DNA of 64,000 nucleotides from Flavobacterium chungbukense (GTDB taxonomy: Bacteria; Bacteroidota; Bacteroidia; Flavobacteriales; Flavobacteriaceae), in the NCBI RefSeq assembly GCF_020805785.1, contig NZ_JAJGZV010000002.1, forward strand, positions 682,001 through 746,000, in the 5' to 3' direction. Numbering within the stretch: position 1 is the stretch's first letter; each line of letters opens with the position of its first letter. Of this stretch, positions 26,316 to 34,602 are shown one piece after another. Made by a program: the position numbers and the translations under genes. Under the pieces are notes generated by a model that worked only from the letters and a program-made list of their open reading frames with translations, ran no database searches and was not told where the DNA came from.

Positions 26316-27194
26316 ATGATACACGCAAAAAACATACATAAATTCTACGATAAACTTGAAATTTTAAAAGGAGTTGATTTACATATTAAAAAGGGCGAAA
26401 TTGTTTCTATAGTTGGTGCTTCGGGTGCCGGAAAAACAACTTTATTACAGATTTTAGGTACTTTAGACAAACCCGATCATAATCCAGATTCTTCTTTAAC
26501 CATTAATGGAAGAAACATTCTTGAATTACAGAACATTCAAAATAAAAGTTCAAAAAAAGAAAGAACTTTTAAAATCATTACTTGGACAGGTTCTCTTTAT
26601 ATCCTATTTCTGGTTGCTTACTTATTATTTTTCAGAACAAAAATCTTTGATGACACCCTTAGATTAGTGATCAGTACAGCTATTTTTTTACCAATACTTT
26701 CAATGGTTTTTTATTACAACAGCTATTTTAAAAAGAAAAGCAAACAAGACAAAGTGTTATCTGATTTTAGAAACTTAAATCTTGGCTTTATTTTTCAATT
26801 TCATCAGCTCTTACCTGAATTTACAGCATTAGAAAATGTTTGCATTCCTGCTCATATTGCTGGCAAAAAACCATCTGAAACAGAAAAAGAAGCAGTAAGA
26901 CTACTTACTTATCTCGGACTTTCGCACAGAATTAATCATAAACCTAGTGAACTTTCCGGAGGAGAACAGCAGCGTGTTGCGGTCGCAAGAGCTCTAATCA
27001 ACAAACCAGATGTTATTTTTGCAGACGAACCTTCTGGAAATTTGGATACTCATTCTGCAGAAAACCTTCACCAATTGTTTTTTCAGCTTCGAGACGAATT
27101 TGGACAAACTTTCGTAATTGTAACACATAACGAAGAATTGGCAAATATGGCAGATAGAAAATTAATAATGGTTGACGGCCAAATTAGCAATTAG
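26316..27194 (+). CDS. LolD-like ABC transporter ATPase with an inserted membrane hairpin
   Basis: A 292-residue ABC ATPase of the LolD/MacB type, where about 220-235 is usual. All catalytic motifs are intact: Walker A GASGAGKT (34-41), Q-loop in [18 protein letters not shown] (158-175), signature LSGGEQQR (213-220), Walker B VIFADEP (233-239) and H-loop His271. Between NGRNILEL (64-71) and the Q-loop lies an extra block (about 73-147). It is basic, then hydrophobic (about 87-106), then a short loop [10 protein letters not shown], then hydrophobic (about 117-134), then basic again (KKKSKQDK). Both ends of this hairpin are positively charged, so the ABC fold could stay cytoplasmic while the protein anchors itself. 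No FtsX-like permease is adjacent. LolD identity is by motif; the insertion is unexplained. Confidence 0.88.
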   Translation: MIHAKNIHKFYDKLEILKGVDLHIKKGEIVSIVGASGAGKTTLLQILGTLDKPDHNPDSSLTINGRNILELQNIQNKSSKKERTFKIITWTGSLYILFLVAYLLFFRTKIFDDTLRLVISTAIFLPILSMVFYYNSYFKKKSKQDKVLSDFRNLNLGFIFQFHQLLPEFTALENVCIPAHIAGKKPSETEKEAVRLLTYLGLSHRINHKPSELSGGEQQRVAVARALINKPDVIFADEPSGNLDTHSAENLHQLFFQLRDEFGQTFVIVTHNEELANMADRKLIMVDGQISN

Positions 27195-27200
27195 GATAAT

Positions 27201-27305
27201 CAGGAGCTATTCCTGCTGTCCGCTATATTCCCGATGAACAAAAACTACGGCTAAAAAGTCTTGTTTTTCTAAATCGCGAGATGCCGCTCCCACCAGGCCT
27301 AGGAG
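27201..27305. repeat. Candidate dispersed intergenic element
   Basis: Begins with a small hairpin CAGGAGCTATTCCTG, then CTGTCCGCTATATT, an AT-rich loop, and ends ATGCCGCTCCCACCAGGCC. From memory, GGAGCTATT...TCCGCTATAT...GCCGCTCC strings recur between genes in flavobacteria. This is not checked. It fills the gap before the TIGR02757 gene. Confidence 0.45.
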
Positions 27306-27336
27306 AGTTGAATAAACAAGAACATTTCATTGTAAT

Positions 27337-28101
27337 ATGAACAAATCAGAACTTAAAGATTTTCTTGATGAGAAAGTCATTCAATATAATAATCAGGATT
27401 TTATAGAAAGTGATCCCGTTCAGATTCCGCATCTTTTTACTCAAAAAGAAGACATTGAAATTGCTGGATTTTTGAGTGCATCGATTGCTTGGGGAAACCG
27501 TAAAATGATCATTAAGAACTCGCATAAAATGATGGAATTGATGGGCAATACTCCTTACGATTTCGTAATGTCACATTCTGAAGAAGATTTAGCCAGACTA
27601 GAAACTTTTGTACATCGCACTTTTAACGGACATGATTTTGCCGGTTTTATAAAGGGTTTGCAACACATTTATAAAAACCACAACGGACTAGAGGCCGTTT
27701 TTGCAAAAAATCAAGAAAAAGACAGTTTGCAGAAAAGTATTAGCGAATTCAAAAAAATATTTTTCGAAACCGATCATCTGCCTCGAACTCAAAAACACAT
27801 TTCAGATCCTTTAAACAATTCTGCTGCAAAAAGAATTAACATGTACCTGCGTTGGATGGTTCGCCAAGACGTAAAAGGAGTCGATTTAGGAATTTGGAAA
27901 AGTATTTCACCTTCTGCTCTTTCTTGTCCGCTTGACGTTCATTCTGGAAATGTTGCCCGTAAACTTGAAATCCTTTCAAGAAAGCAGAATGATGCAAAAG
28001 CGCTATTAGAATTAGACGCCAAATTAAGAGAAATGGATGCACAAGATCCTGTAAAATACGATTTTGCACTTTTTGGCTTAGGTGTTTTTGAAGGGTTTTA
28101 A
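27337..28101 (+). CDS. TIGR02757 (DUF2400) family protein
   Basis: A 254-residue protein of the TIGR02757 family. Conserved stretches are DPVQIPHLF (about 26-34), EIAGFLSASIAWGNRKMI (about 42-59), HRTFNGHDF (about 89-97) and RWMVRQDVKGVDLGIW (about 171-186), ending CPLDVHSGNVARKL and YDFALFGLGVFEGF. The family is distantly related to helix-hairpin-helix DNA glycosylases in fold, but no activity is established. Cytoplasmic. It may be transcribed with the upstream ATPase gene or from within the repeat element. Confidence 0.88.
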   Translation: MNKSELKDFLDEKVIQYNNQDFIESDPVQIPHLFTQKEDIEIAGFLSASIAWGNRKMIIKNSHKMMELMGNTPYDFVMSHSEEDLARLETFVHRTFNGHDFAGFIKGLQHIYKNHNGLEAVFAKNQEKDSLQKSISEFKKIFFETDHLPRTQKHISDPLNNSAAKRINMYLRWMVRQDVKGVDLGIWKSISPSALSCPLDVHSGNVARKLEILSRKQNDAKALLELDAKLREMDAQDPVKYDFALFGLGVFEGF

Positions 28102-28136
28102 ATTTTTAAATTACAGACTTTATTTGCATTGTATGC

Positions 28137-28230
28137 TGTCAGGCTGAGCGATCCCGAAACTTCGGGAGAAGTCCTCGCTTCAAGTGGCAAGTACTCTTCT
28201 CCCGAAGTTTCGGGATCGTTCAAAGAGACA
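28137..28230. repeat. REP-like hairpin repeat, family B copy 1
   Basis: TGTCAGGCTGAGCGATCCCG begins the left arm. A 23-bp perfect match joins 28149-28171 to 28196-28218. Each arm holds an inner palindrome (CCCGAAACTTCGGG left, CCCGAAGTTTCGGG right). The loop is 24 bases. A second copy is at 39220-39311. Confidence 0.85.
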
Positions 28231-28278
28231 AATGGGCATCTAAAATTATAAATTCAACAAAAAATCATCATTTTAACG

Positions 28279-28286
28279 TACATTTG
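28279..28286 (+). promoter_or_regulatory. Candidate -7 box of the DEAD-box helicase gene
   Basis: TACATTTG lies 17 bases before the ATG, giving a leader of about ten bases. No -33 box is evident. Confidence 0.45.
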
Positions 28287-28303
28287 CACAAAATTTAAAG
28301 CAA

Positions 28304-29656
28304 ATGAGCACTTTCGAAAAATTTAATCTTCCAAAATCTGTACAAAAAGCAATAGATGATTTAGGATTTACTACACCAACTTCTATTCAGGAAAAATCAT
28401 TTTCTGTGATTACTTCTGGACGCGATATGATGGGAATTGCTCAAACCGGAACAGGTAAAACTTTTGCTTATTTATTACCGCTTCTTAAATTATATAAATT
28501 CACCAATACCAATACACCAAAAATTGTAATCCTAGTTCCAACTCGCGAATTAGTCGTTCAGGTTGTGGACGAAGTTGAAAAACTGACTAAATACATGTCT
28601 GTTAAAACTTTAGGAATTTATGGTGGTGTAAACATTAATACACAAAAAAAAGCAGTTTACGAAGGAGTTGATATTTTGGTAGGAACTCCAGGAAGAACGA
28701 TGGACTTAGCTTTAGATGCCGTAGTCCGTTTTGACGAAACTCAAAAATTGGTTATTGATGAATTTGACGAAATGCTGAATTTAGGTTTCCGTCCGCAATT
28801 GACAGCACTTTTGGCGATGATGAAACCGAAACGTCAAAATATCTTATTTTCGGCAACCATGACCGACGAAGTAGATACAATTTTAAATGATTATTTTGAT
28901 TTTCCTGAAGAAGTTACTTTGGCCGCCTCAGGAACTCCGTTAGAAAAAATTACTCAGATTACGTATAATGTTCCTAACTTTAATACTAAAGTAAATCTAT
29001 TAAAACATTTATTAGAAACAGACGAAAGCATCGAACGCGTTCTGATTTTTGTGAATAATAAAAAGATCTCAGATATGCTTCATACTCGTATTGAAGAATT
29101 ATTTGAAGGTCAATTTGGGGTTATTCACTCCAATAAATCTCAAAATTACCGTTTGAGTACAATGGCAGAATTTCAGGAAGGAAATCTTCGCGGTTTAATT
29201 ACAACAGACGTAATGGCGAGAGGTTTGGACATTTCCAATATTTCTCACGTTATCAACTTCGAACTTCCAGAAATGCCTGAGCTTTATATGCACAGAATTG
29301 GTCGTACAGGTCGTGCAGATGCAACTGGAACAGCAATTAGCTTTGTAACGCCTCGAGAAGAAGAATTCAAAATCGAAACTGAAGTTTTAATGAATCAGGA
29401 ACTAAAAATCGCTGATTTCCCTGAAGAAGTTGAAATTTCAGAAAAATTAATCGAACCTGAGAAAGACAAATTACCAAGAAAGTTTTTAATGAAAAAAGTG
29501 AAACTTGATGGTGATGGCGCTTTTCATGAAAAGTCTAAAAAGAACCAAAAAGTCAATTTAGGCGGACCTTCAAAAACCAAAAAGAAAACACATGGTTCTG
29601 TCAACCGAAATATGTTGAAGACTAGAGATAAAAAAAGAAAAGACGGGAATAAGTAG
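28304..29656 (+). CDS. DEAD-box ATP-dependent RNA helicase (motif II DEFD)
   Basis: A 450-residue RNA helicase. Motifs in order: Q motif FNLPKSVQKAIDDLGFTTPTSIQ (about 6-28), motif I AQTGTGKT, Ia PTRELVVQ, TPGRTMD, motif II VIDEFDEML (DEFD in place of DEAD), motif III SATM, then the second RecA domain with TTDVMARGLDIS and motif VI HRIGRTGRAD. The last 55 residues are highly basic (KKNQKVNLGGPSKTKKKT) and probably bind RNA. Likely role: cold-adaptive RNA unwinding, ribosome assembly or decay; which one cannot be told. Single gene. Confidence 0.93.
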   Translation: MSTFEKFNLPKSVQKAIDDLGFTTPTSIQEKSFSVITSGRDMMGIAQTGTGKTFAYLLPLLKLYKFTNTNTPKIVILVPTRELVVQVVDEVEKLTKYMSVKTLGIYGGVNINTQKKAVYEGVDILVGTPGRTMDLALDAVVRFDETQKLVIDEFDEMLNLGFRPQLTALLAMMKPKRQNILFSATMTDEVDTILNDYFDFPEEVTLAASGTPLEKITQITYNVPNFNTKVNLLKHLLETDESIERVLIFVNNKKISDMLHTRIEELFEGQFGVIHSNKSQNYRLSTMAEFQEGNLRGLITTDVMARGLDISNISHVINFELPEMPELYMHRIGRTGRADATGTAISFVTPREEEFKIETEVLMNQELKIADFPEEVEISEKLIEPEKDKLPRKFLMKKVKLDGDGAFHEKSKKNQKVNLGGPSKTKKKTHGSVNRNMLKTRDKKRKDGNK

Positions 29657-29667
29657 GTCTTTTTTTT

Positions 29668-29826
29668 GAGATGCTAAGATTCTAAGGGGCTAAGGTTCTA
29701 AGTTTTTTTTACCGCAAATAAAAAGGGTAAAGATTCATTTTGAATCTTTACCCTTTTTATTTTATAAGTTTTGAACTCAATTTCTTAGTATCTTAGTATC
29801 TTAGAACCTTAGCAACTTAGAACCTC
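29668..29826. repeat. Inverted word arrays around a terminator, second copy
   Basis: Left arm 29668-29703 (GATGCTAAGATTCTAAGGGG-type words) and right arm 29769-29823 (CTTAGTATCTTAGAACC-type) are reverse complements in kind. They flank a 22-bp perfect terminator hairpin. Architecture and words match 21620-21776, but this pair sits between convergent genes. Confidence 0.8.
29716..29766. terminator. Strong bidirectional terminator
   Basis: A 22-bp perfect stem with a 3-base loop (29716-29737 with 29741-29762), including GGGTAAAGATTCA / TGAATCTTTACCC. It lies between the convergent helicase and lactonase genes. Confidence 0.92.
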
Positions 29827-29829
29827 TCT

Positions 29830-30942
29830 TTAAATTTTCGTAAAAACCAATCCAACTGGCGAACATAATTCGATTCTTTTTCCAGTATCTTCGATTTTGC
29901 CCGTTGCGATATTTCTTTTAAAAATTACTATGTCATTCGTATATTGATGCCCCACTAAAAGGTAATTTCCAGTTGGATCGATGGCGAAATCTCTTGGTCC
30001 TTTACCCAAAGTACTCTGCTGTTCTACCAATTCGATTTTTCCATCTTTTAAGATTTTATAAACTGAAATTGCATTTGCATCTACACGATCCGAAACGTAC
30101 AAAAATTTCCCATCTGGCGAAATTTTGATTGCTGCAGCGCCGGTTCCGCCTTTAAAACCTTTCGGTAAAATACTCGTTTCTGCAATTACTTTTAAATTTC
30201 CTGTTTTATCGTAGCTAAAAGTGGTCAAAGTTCCATCCAATTCCTGAACTAAATAAACAAATTTACCATCTTTACTAAAAGTTAAATGTCTCGGTCCGCT
30301 TGCTGGTTTTACATCAACAGTTCCTTTTAATGTTAACATTTCATTTTTAGAATCTGGATTGTATTTATAAATAAAAACTTTATCCAAACCTAAATCATTT
30401 GATAGCACGAATTTTTTATCTGGCGAAAAAACAACCATATGTACGTGTGCTTTTTCCTGACGAGCCGCGTTGGGACCTTTTCCTTCGTGCTGAATTAATT
30501 GTTGCACTTCTGTAATGCTTCCGTCTGCTTTTTTCTTAAAAACAACGATATTCCCACCTGAATAATTAGCAACTATTACATTTTTATCATCGTTAATCAA
30601 ATGACAAGGATCTGCACCCAATGCATCATTGCTATTCAAAAACTTTAATTTTCCTGAAGCCGAATCGTACCCAAAAGAACTAACAGCACTTTGACTGCCG
30701 TTTTCATTTACTGCATATACAAATTTATTGTCTGCAGAAACCGATAAATAACTTGGACTAATTACATTTTCTGAAGAATTTTTCAATTTAAAATCGCCAG
30801 AAGATGCATCAAATTCATAAACATAAATTCCGTTGCTTTGACAAGTATTTGTGTAAGTTCCAACTAATAAATTGAATTTATTTTGAGCTTTTACCGCGGT
30901 TAATGATAAAGCTGAAAATAATACTAGATATATTTTTTTCAT
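29830..30942 (-). CDS. Lactonase family protein (6-phosphogluconolactonase-like beta-propeller)
   Basis: A 370-residue seven-bladed beta-propeller of the Pgl/muconate-cycloisomerase-like lactonase family. It has a signal peptide (1-19, ending VKAQ), so it is exported, unlike cytoplasmic Pgl. Repeating blade motifs include SPSYLSVSADNKFVYAVNE, KAHVHMVVFSPDKKFVLSND, GPRHLTFSKDGKFVYLVQE and AAIKISPDGKFLYVSDR. It probably hydrolyses a sugar lactone or acts on another periplasmic substrate. The start is ATG 30940-30942; a TTG at 30973-30975 would extend it but would spoil the signal peptide. Confidence 0.87.
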   Translation of the reverse strand: MKKIYLVLFSALSLTAVKAQNKFNLLVGTYTNTCQSNGIYVYEFDASSGDFKLKNSSENVISPSYLSVSADNKFVYAVNENGSQSAVSSFGYDSASGKLKFLNSNDALGADPCHLINDDKNVIVANYSGGNIVVFKKKADGSITEVQQLIQHEGKGPNAARQEKAHVHMVVFSPDKKFVLSNDLGLDKVFIYKYNPDSKNEMLTLKGTVDVKPASGPRHLTFSKDGKFVYLVQELDGTLTTFSYDKTGNLKVIAETSILPKGFKGGTGAAAIKISPDGKFLYVSDRVDANAISVYKILKDGKIELVEQQSTLGKGPRDFAIDPTGNYLLVGHQYTNDIVIFKRNIATGKIEDTGKRIELCSPVGLVFTKI

Positions 30943-31036
30943 AGTTTGTTTTTTTGAATCAGCTAAAATAAGCAATAATATCGTTTTGAAACAGTTTCTA
31001 TGTTACAAAAGAAATTACATAATTTGCATTTTTTTT

Positions 31037-31168
31037 AACTACATAAGTCATATGAGTTCATTTTAGCAATTAGAATTTAACTTATAATCCTTATCAGAAC
31101 GTATTACTTCCCTTTTGCATTAATCAGCATAATATTTAAAATCTCTTACATGAACTTATATGGTTTGA
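31037..31168. repeat. Divergent ACCATATAAGT-type fold-back element
   Basis: Left ACATAAGTCATATGAGTTCATTTTAGC (31041 on) and right TGAACTTATATGGTTTGA (31151-31168) are partial inverse matches. The element resembles 63237-63307. It occupies most of the 300-base gap between lactonase and the BatA-like gene. Confidence 0.55.
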
Positions 31169-31192
31169 AATAATTTTTAATTCGTATTTTTG
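31164..31192 (+). promoter_or_regulatory. Candidate promoter of the BatA-like operon
   Basis: TTTG (31164-31167), 17 bases, TATTTTTG (31185-31192). Exact -7 box, slightly short spacing. The -33 box falls in the end of the fold-back repeat. Confidence 0.5.
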
Positions 31193-31242
31193 ACGAGCAT
31201 CTTCGCGAAAAACAAAACGTAGTGAAGTAAATCGAAGCCAGA

Positions 31243-33171
31243 ATGCATTTTAAACATCCCGAAATTCTATACTTTCTGTTTTTATTGATCGTTCCAATTT
31301 TGGTTCACTTATTTCAATTAAGACGTTTTAAAACTTCCTATTTTACCAATGTCCGATTTTTAAAAGAACTTTCCATTCAAACCCGTAAAAGTTCAAAAAT
31401 CAAAAAAAGACTTTTATTAGCTACTCGTTTATTATTGCTCACTTTTACCATTTTAGCTTTTGCTCAGCCATTTTTTGAAGCAGCAGACAGCAAAAATGCA
31501 TCAAATGAAATGTATATTGTTTTGGATAATTCCTTTAGTATGCAGGCAAAAGGAAAAAAAGGTGAATTATTAAAAAGAGCCGTTCAGGAATTACTAGAAA
31601 ACACTCCCGAAAACACCCAATTTTCGCTTTTAACAAACACAGACAATTTCTGGAATACCGACATTAAATCATCAAAAAGTGCTTTACAAAATTTAAAGTA
31701 CAGCGCAACTTCTTTTGATCTTTCTGCTATAACAGCTAAAATTAAAGCACACAAATCGGCTCATAAAAAAGACATTGTGATTATTACCGATGCAGTTGGT
31801 TTAAAAGAGGCAGCTATTGCAAATGTAGATTTCGAAGAAAAACCATACTTTATAATACCAGCAGCAGAGCAGAAAAACAACGTTTCGATCGACAGCGTAT
31901 ACATCAATCAGACTTTAGAAAACTTCTACGAAATTGGCATAAATCTTTCTGCCTATGGCGAAGATTTCAAACCTGTTTCGACTGCTTTATACAATCAAAA
32001 CAAACTGATTGCCAAGACGATTGTCAATTTTGACACCAAGAAAAAGAAAATCAATTTTACGATTCCAAAAGAAGCTTTTCATGGATATGTTTCTATTGAA
32101 GATAATGGTTTAGCGTATGATAATAAGCTGTTTTTTAGTATTTCTAAAAACAAAAAAACAAATATAATTAGCATTGGCGAACCCGAAAAAAGCAATTTTC
32201 TATCGAGAATATATACTTCTGGCGAATTTAATTATCATAATTATTCCATCAGTTCTTTAGATTATAATAGTTTAGAAAAACAAAATACTATTATCTTAAA
32301 CGAGCTAGCTGAAATTCCACAGGCTTTGCAAACCACCTTGAAAGCTTTTGTTTCAAAAGGCGGAAATCTAGTTGTAATTCCATCGGAGAAAACATCCGTT
32401 TCTAATTTAAACGCTTTTTTAAGTGGTTTTGGAAAAATTCAGTTTGGAAATCTAGAATCCAACAGCAAACTAATTACTAAAATTAATTTCGATCATCCTT
32501 TGTTTTCAGGAGTTTTTGAGAATAAAATAACGAATTTTCAATATCCAAAAGTAAACAGTTCATTTTCAGTTTCGAGTTCATATCCAGCTGTGCTTTCGTT
32601 TGAAGATCAAACAGCTTTTGTAACTGCTGTTCAAAATCAGGTTTCTGGAATAACGGTTTTTACGGCTCCGATAAATAGCACAAATTCTAATTTTCAGCAA
32701 TCGCCTTTAATTGTTCCTTTATTTTATAAAATTGGGCAATTCAATCAAAAAACTGGAGTAAATGCATTGACAATTGGAAATAATCAGCCCTATTTTGTGG
32801 ATGTTTTACTGACTAAAGATGCCATTTTAGAAGTAAAAGGAAACGATGATTCTTTTATTCCAATTCAGCAGATATTAAATAATAAAGTCAAATTAACTTT
32901 TAATGATTTTCCGGAAACTGCTGGAAATTATAGCGTTTTTGATAAAAAAGAATGGATTGAAAATATCAGTTTTAATTACAAAAGAACAGAAAGCGATTTA
33001 AGTCAGGTAAACACAAATGTGGTTTCAGATTTTAAAACTGCCGATACGATTTCTACCATTTTTAATACCTTACAAACAGAGCGAACAGACAGCCAAATTT
33101 GGAAATGGTTTGTTATCTTTGCACTGTTATTTTTAGCATTAGAAATGGCAATTATAAAATTTGTGAAGTAA
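31243..33171 (+). CDS. BatA-domain / VWA-like membrane protein
   Basis: A 642-residue protein. The N-terminal BatA (aerotolerance regulator) module has a membrane helix (about 6-24) with FKTSYFTNVRFLKEL, then a second helix (about 56-77, RLLLATRLLLLTFTILAFAQ). A von Willebrand A-like domain follows (MYIVLDNSFSM near 91-101, with the metal-site pattern DxSxS, and DIVIITDA). A long middle region resembles a GATase-like fold (SKGGNLVVIPSEK), and a final helix lies at about 622-640. It probably works as a membrane-tethered scaffold. The dihydroorotase-like, small membrane and esterase genes follow on the same strand. Confidence 0.87.
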   Translation: MHFKHPEILYFLFLLIVPILVHLFQLRRFKTSYFTNVRFLKELSIQTRKSSKIKKRLLLATRLLLLTFTILAFAQPFFEAADSKNASNEMYIVLDNSFSMQAKGKKGELLKRAVQELLENTPENTQFSLLTNTDNFWNTDIKSSKSALQNLKYSATSFDLSAITAKIKAHKSAHKKDIVIITDAVGLKEAAIANVDFEEKPYFIIPAAEQKNNVSIDSVYINQTLENFYEIGINLSAYGEDFKPVSTALYNQNKLIAKTIVNFDTKKKKINFTIPKEAFHGYVSIEDNGLAYDNKLFFSISKNKKTNIISIGEPEKSNFLSRIYTSGEFNYHNYSISSLDYNSLEKQNTIILNELAEIPQALQTTLKAFVSKGGNLVVIPSEKTSVSNLNAFLSGFGKIQFGNLESNSKLITKINFDHPLFSGVFENKITNFQYPKVNSSFSVSSSYPAVLSFEDQTAFVTAVQNQVSGITVFTAPINSTNSNFQQSPLIVPLFYKIGQFNQKTGVNALTIGNNQPYFVDVLLTKDAILEVKGNDDSFIPIQQILNNKVKLTFNDFPETAGNYSVFDKKEWIENISFNYKRTESDLSQVNTNVVSDFKTADTISTIFNTLQTERTDSQIWKWFVIFALLFLALEMAIIKFVK

Positions 33172-33175
33172 AAAT

Positions 33176-33308
33176 AAACACATAGAAACATAGTTTTTAA
33201 AACTTAAAAAGGCGTTTCACTAATTAAAATTCACATAGCTATGTGTAAATGATGTGTCATTTATTTTACCTCAGACAAAAAATAAAAAATCTATGTTTCT
33301 ATGTGTTT
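33176..33308. repeat. Inverted CACATAGAAACATAG array with a central palindrome
   Basis: AAACACATAGAAACATAG (33176-33193) and CTATGTTTCTATGTGTTT (33291-33308) are perfect reverse complements of 18 bases. Midway lies the 14-base palindrome CACATAGCTATGTG (33232-33245) built from the same word. It fills the gap between the BatA-like and dihydroorotase-like genes. Confidence 0.8.
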
Positions 33309-33347
33309 AAAAAATAAAACTTTCAATTAAAATAAATATATCTACAT

Positions 33348-34598
33348 ATGAAAATAATCATCAAAAGCGCCAAAATTATCGACTCCAAAAGTCCGTTTCA
33401 CAATCAGACCGTTGATCTTTTAATTGCAGATGGTTTAATAGAAAAAATAGGCGTTTCTCTTCCAAACGATAATGCAGAAGTTATACGATTTGATGATCTG
33501 CACGTTTCTCAAGGCTGGTTTGACAGCAGTGTTTCACTTGGAGAACCGGGTTATGAGGACAGAGAAACCATTGCAAACGGATTGAATGTTGCAGCAAAAA
33601 GCGGTTTTACAGCAATTGCTTTACAGCCCAATTCTTTGCCAATCATTGACAATCAGTCTCAGGTTAATTTTGTAAAAAACAAAGCAAATGGTTCTGCAAC
33701 AGAAATTTTCCCAATTGGTGCTTTAACAAAAGCCAGCGAAGGAAAAGATATGGCTGAACTTTTTGATATGAAAAATTCTGGCGCCGTCGCTTTTGGAGAT
33801 TACAACAAAAGTATCGACAATGCTAATATCCTAAAAATTGCTTTACAATATGTACAGGATTTTGATGGTCTGGTAATTGCATACTCGCAAGATCCAAATA
33901 TTAAAGGAAATGGAGTTGCAAACGAAGGAATTGTTTCGACAAGATTAGGTTTGAAAGGAATTCCGAATTTAGCTGAAGAACTGCAAATTTCAAGAAACTT
34001 ATTTTTGTTAGAGTATACCGGAGGAAAACTTCATATTCCAACTATTTCTACAGCAAAATCAGTTGAATTAATTAGAGAAGCTAAAGCTAAAGGTTTACAC
34101 GTAACTTGTAGCGCAACTGTGCATCACTTAGTTTTAACGGATGAAAAATTAGATGGTTTTGATACCAGATTTAAAGTAACTCCACCATTGCGTACAGAAG
34201 TCGACAGACAGGCTCTATTAAATGGAGTTGCTGACGGAACAATCGATATGATTACTTCTGACCATAATCCTATTGATATCGAATTTAAAAAAATGGAATT
34301 TGATACAGCAAAAAACGGAACTATTGGTTTAGAAAGTGCATTTGGAGCGTTAATGACCGTTTTACCTGTAGAAACTATTGTAGCAAAATTAACTGCTGCG
34401 AGAGTTGTTTTCGGTCTTGAAGGCAGCACAATAGAAGAAGGTGCAAAAGCCAACTTTACACTTTTTAATCCAGAGCACAAATCAACTTTTACGAAAGAAA
34501 ACATTCTTTCCAAATCTAAAAATTCTGCTTTCTTAGGAACTGAAATAAAAGGTTCTGTTTACGGAATTTTTAATCAAAATCAACTTGTTACAAAATAA
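33348..34598 (+). CDS. Dihydroorotase-like protein lacking metal ligands (probable pseudoenzyme)
   Basis: A 416-residue amidohydrolase-superfamily protein of the dihydroorotase type, with an N-terminal beta-sandwich, TIM-barrel core and C-terminal cap (FTLFNPEHKSTF). Key residues are missing. The usual D-x-H-x-H-x-R-E-P-G reads DSSVSLGEPG (59-68), so both His ligands and the substrate Arg are gone. The HxxH strand reads LHIPTIS (228-234) with Thr232 where His is expected. Only SDHNP (304-308) keeps the Asp. It is therefore unlikely to hydrolyse dihydroorotate. It may be structural, like the inactive subunit that supports aspartate carbamoyltransferase in some bacteria; that is inference. It is followed after 4 bases by a small membrane gene. 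Confidence 0.87.
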   Translation: MKIIIKSAKIIDSKSPFHNQTVDLLIADGLIEKIGVSLPNDNAEVIRFDDLHVSQGWFDSSVSLGEPGYEDRETIANGLNVAAKSGFTAIALQPNSLPIIDNQSQVNFVKNKANGSATEIFPIGALTKASEGKDMAELFDMKNSGAVAFGDYNKSIDNANILKIALQYVQDFDGLVIAYSQDPNIKGNGVANEGIVSTRLGLKGIPNLAEELQISRNLFLLEYTGGKLHIPTISTAKSVELIREAKAKGLHVTCSATVHHLVLTDEKLDGFDTRFKVTPPLRTEVDRQALLNGVADGTIDMITSDHNPIDIEFKKMEFDTAKNGTIGLESAFGALMTVLPVETIVAKLTAARVVFGLEGSTIEEGAKANFTLFNPEHKSTFTKENILSKSKNSAFLGTEIKGSVYGIFNQNQLVTK

Positions 34599-34602
34599 TA
34601 CA

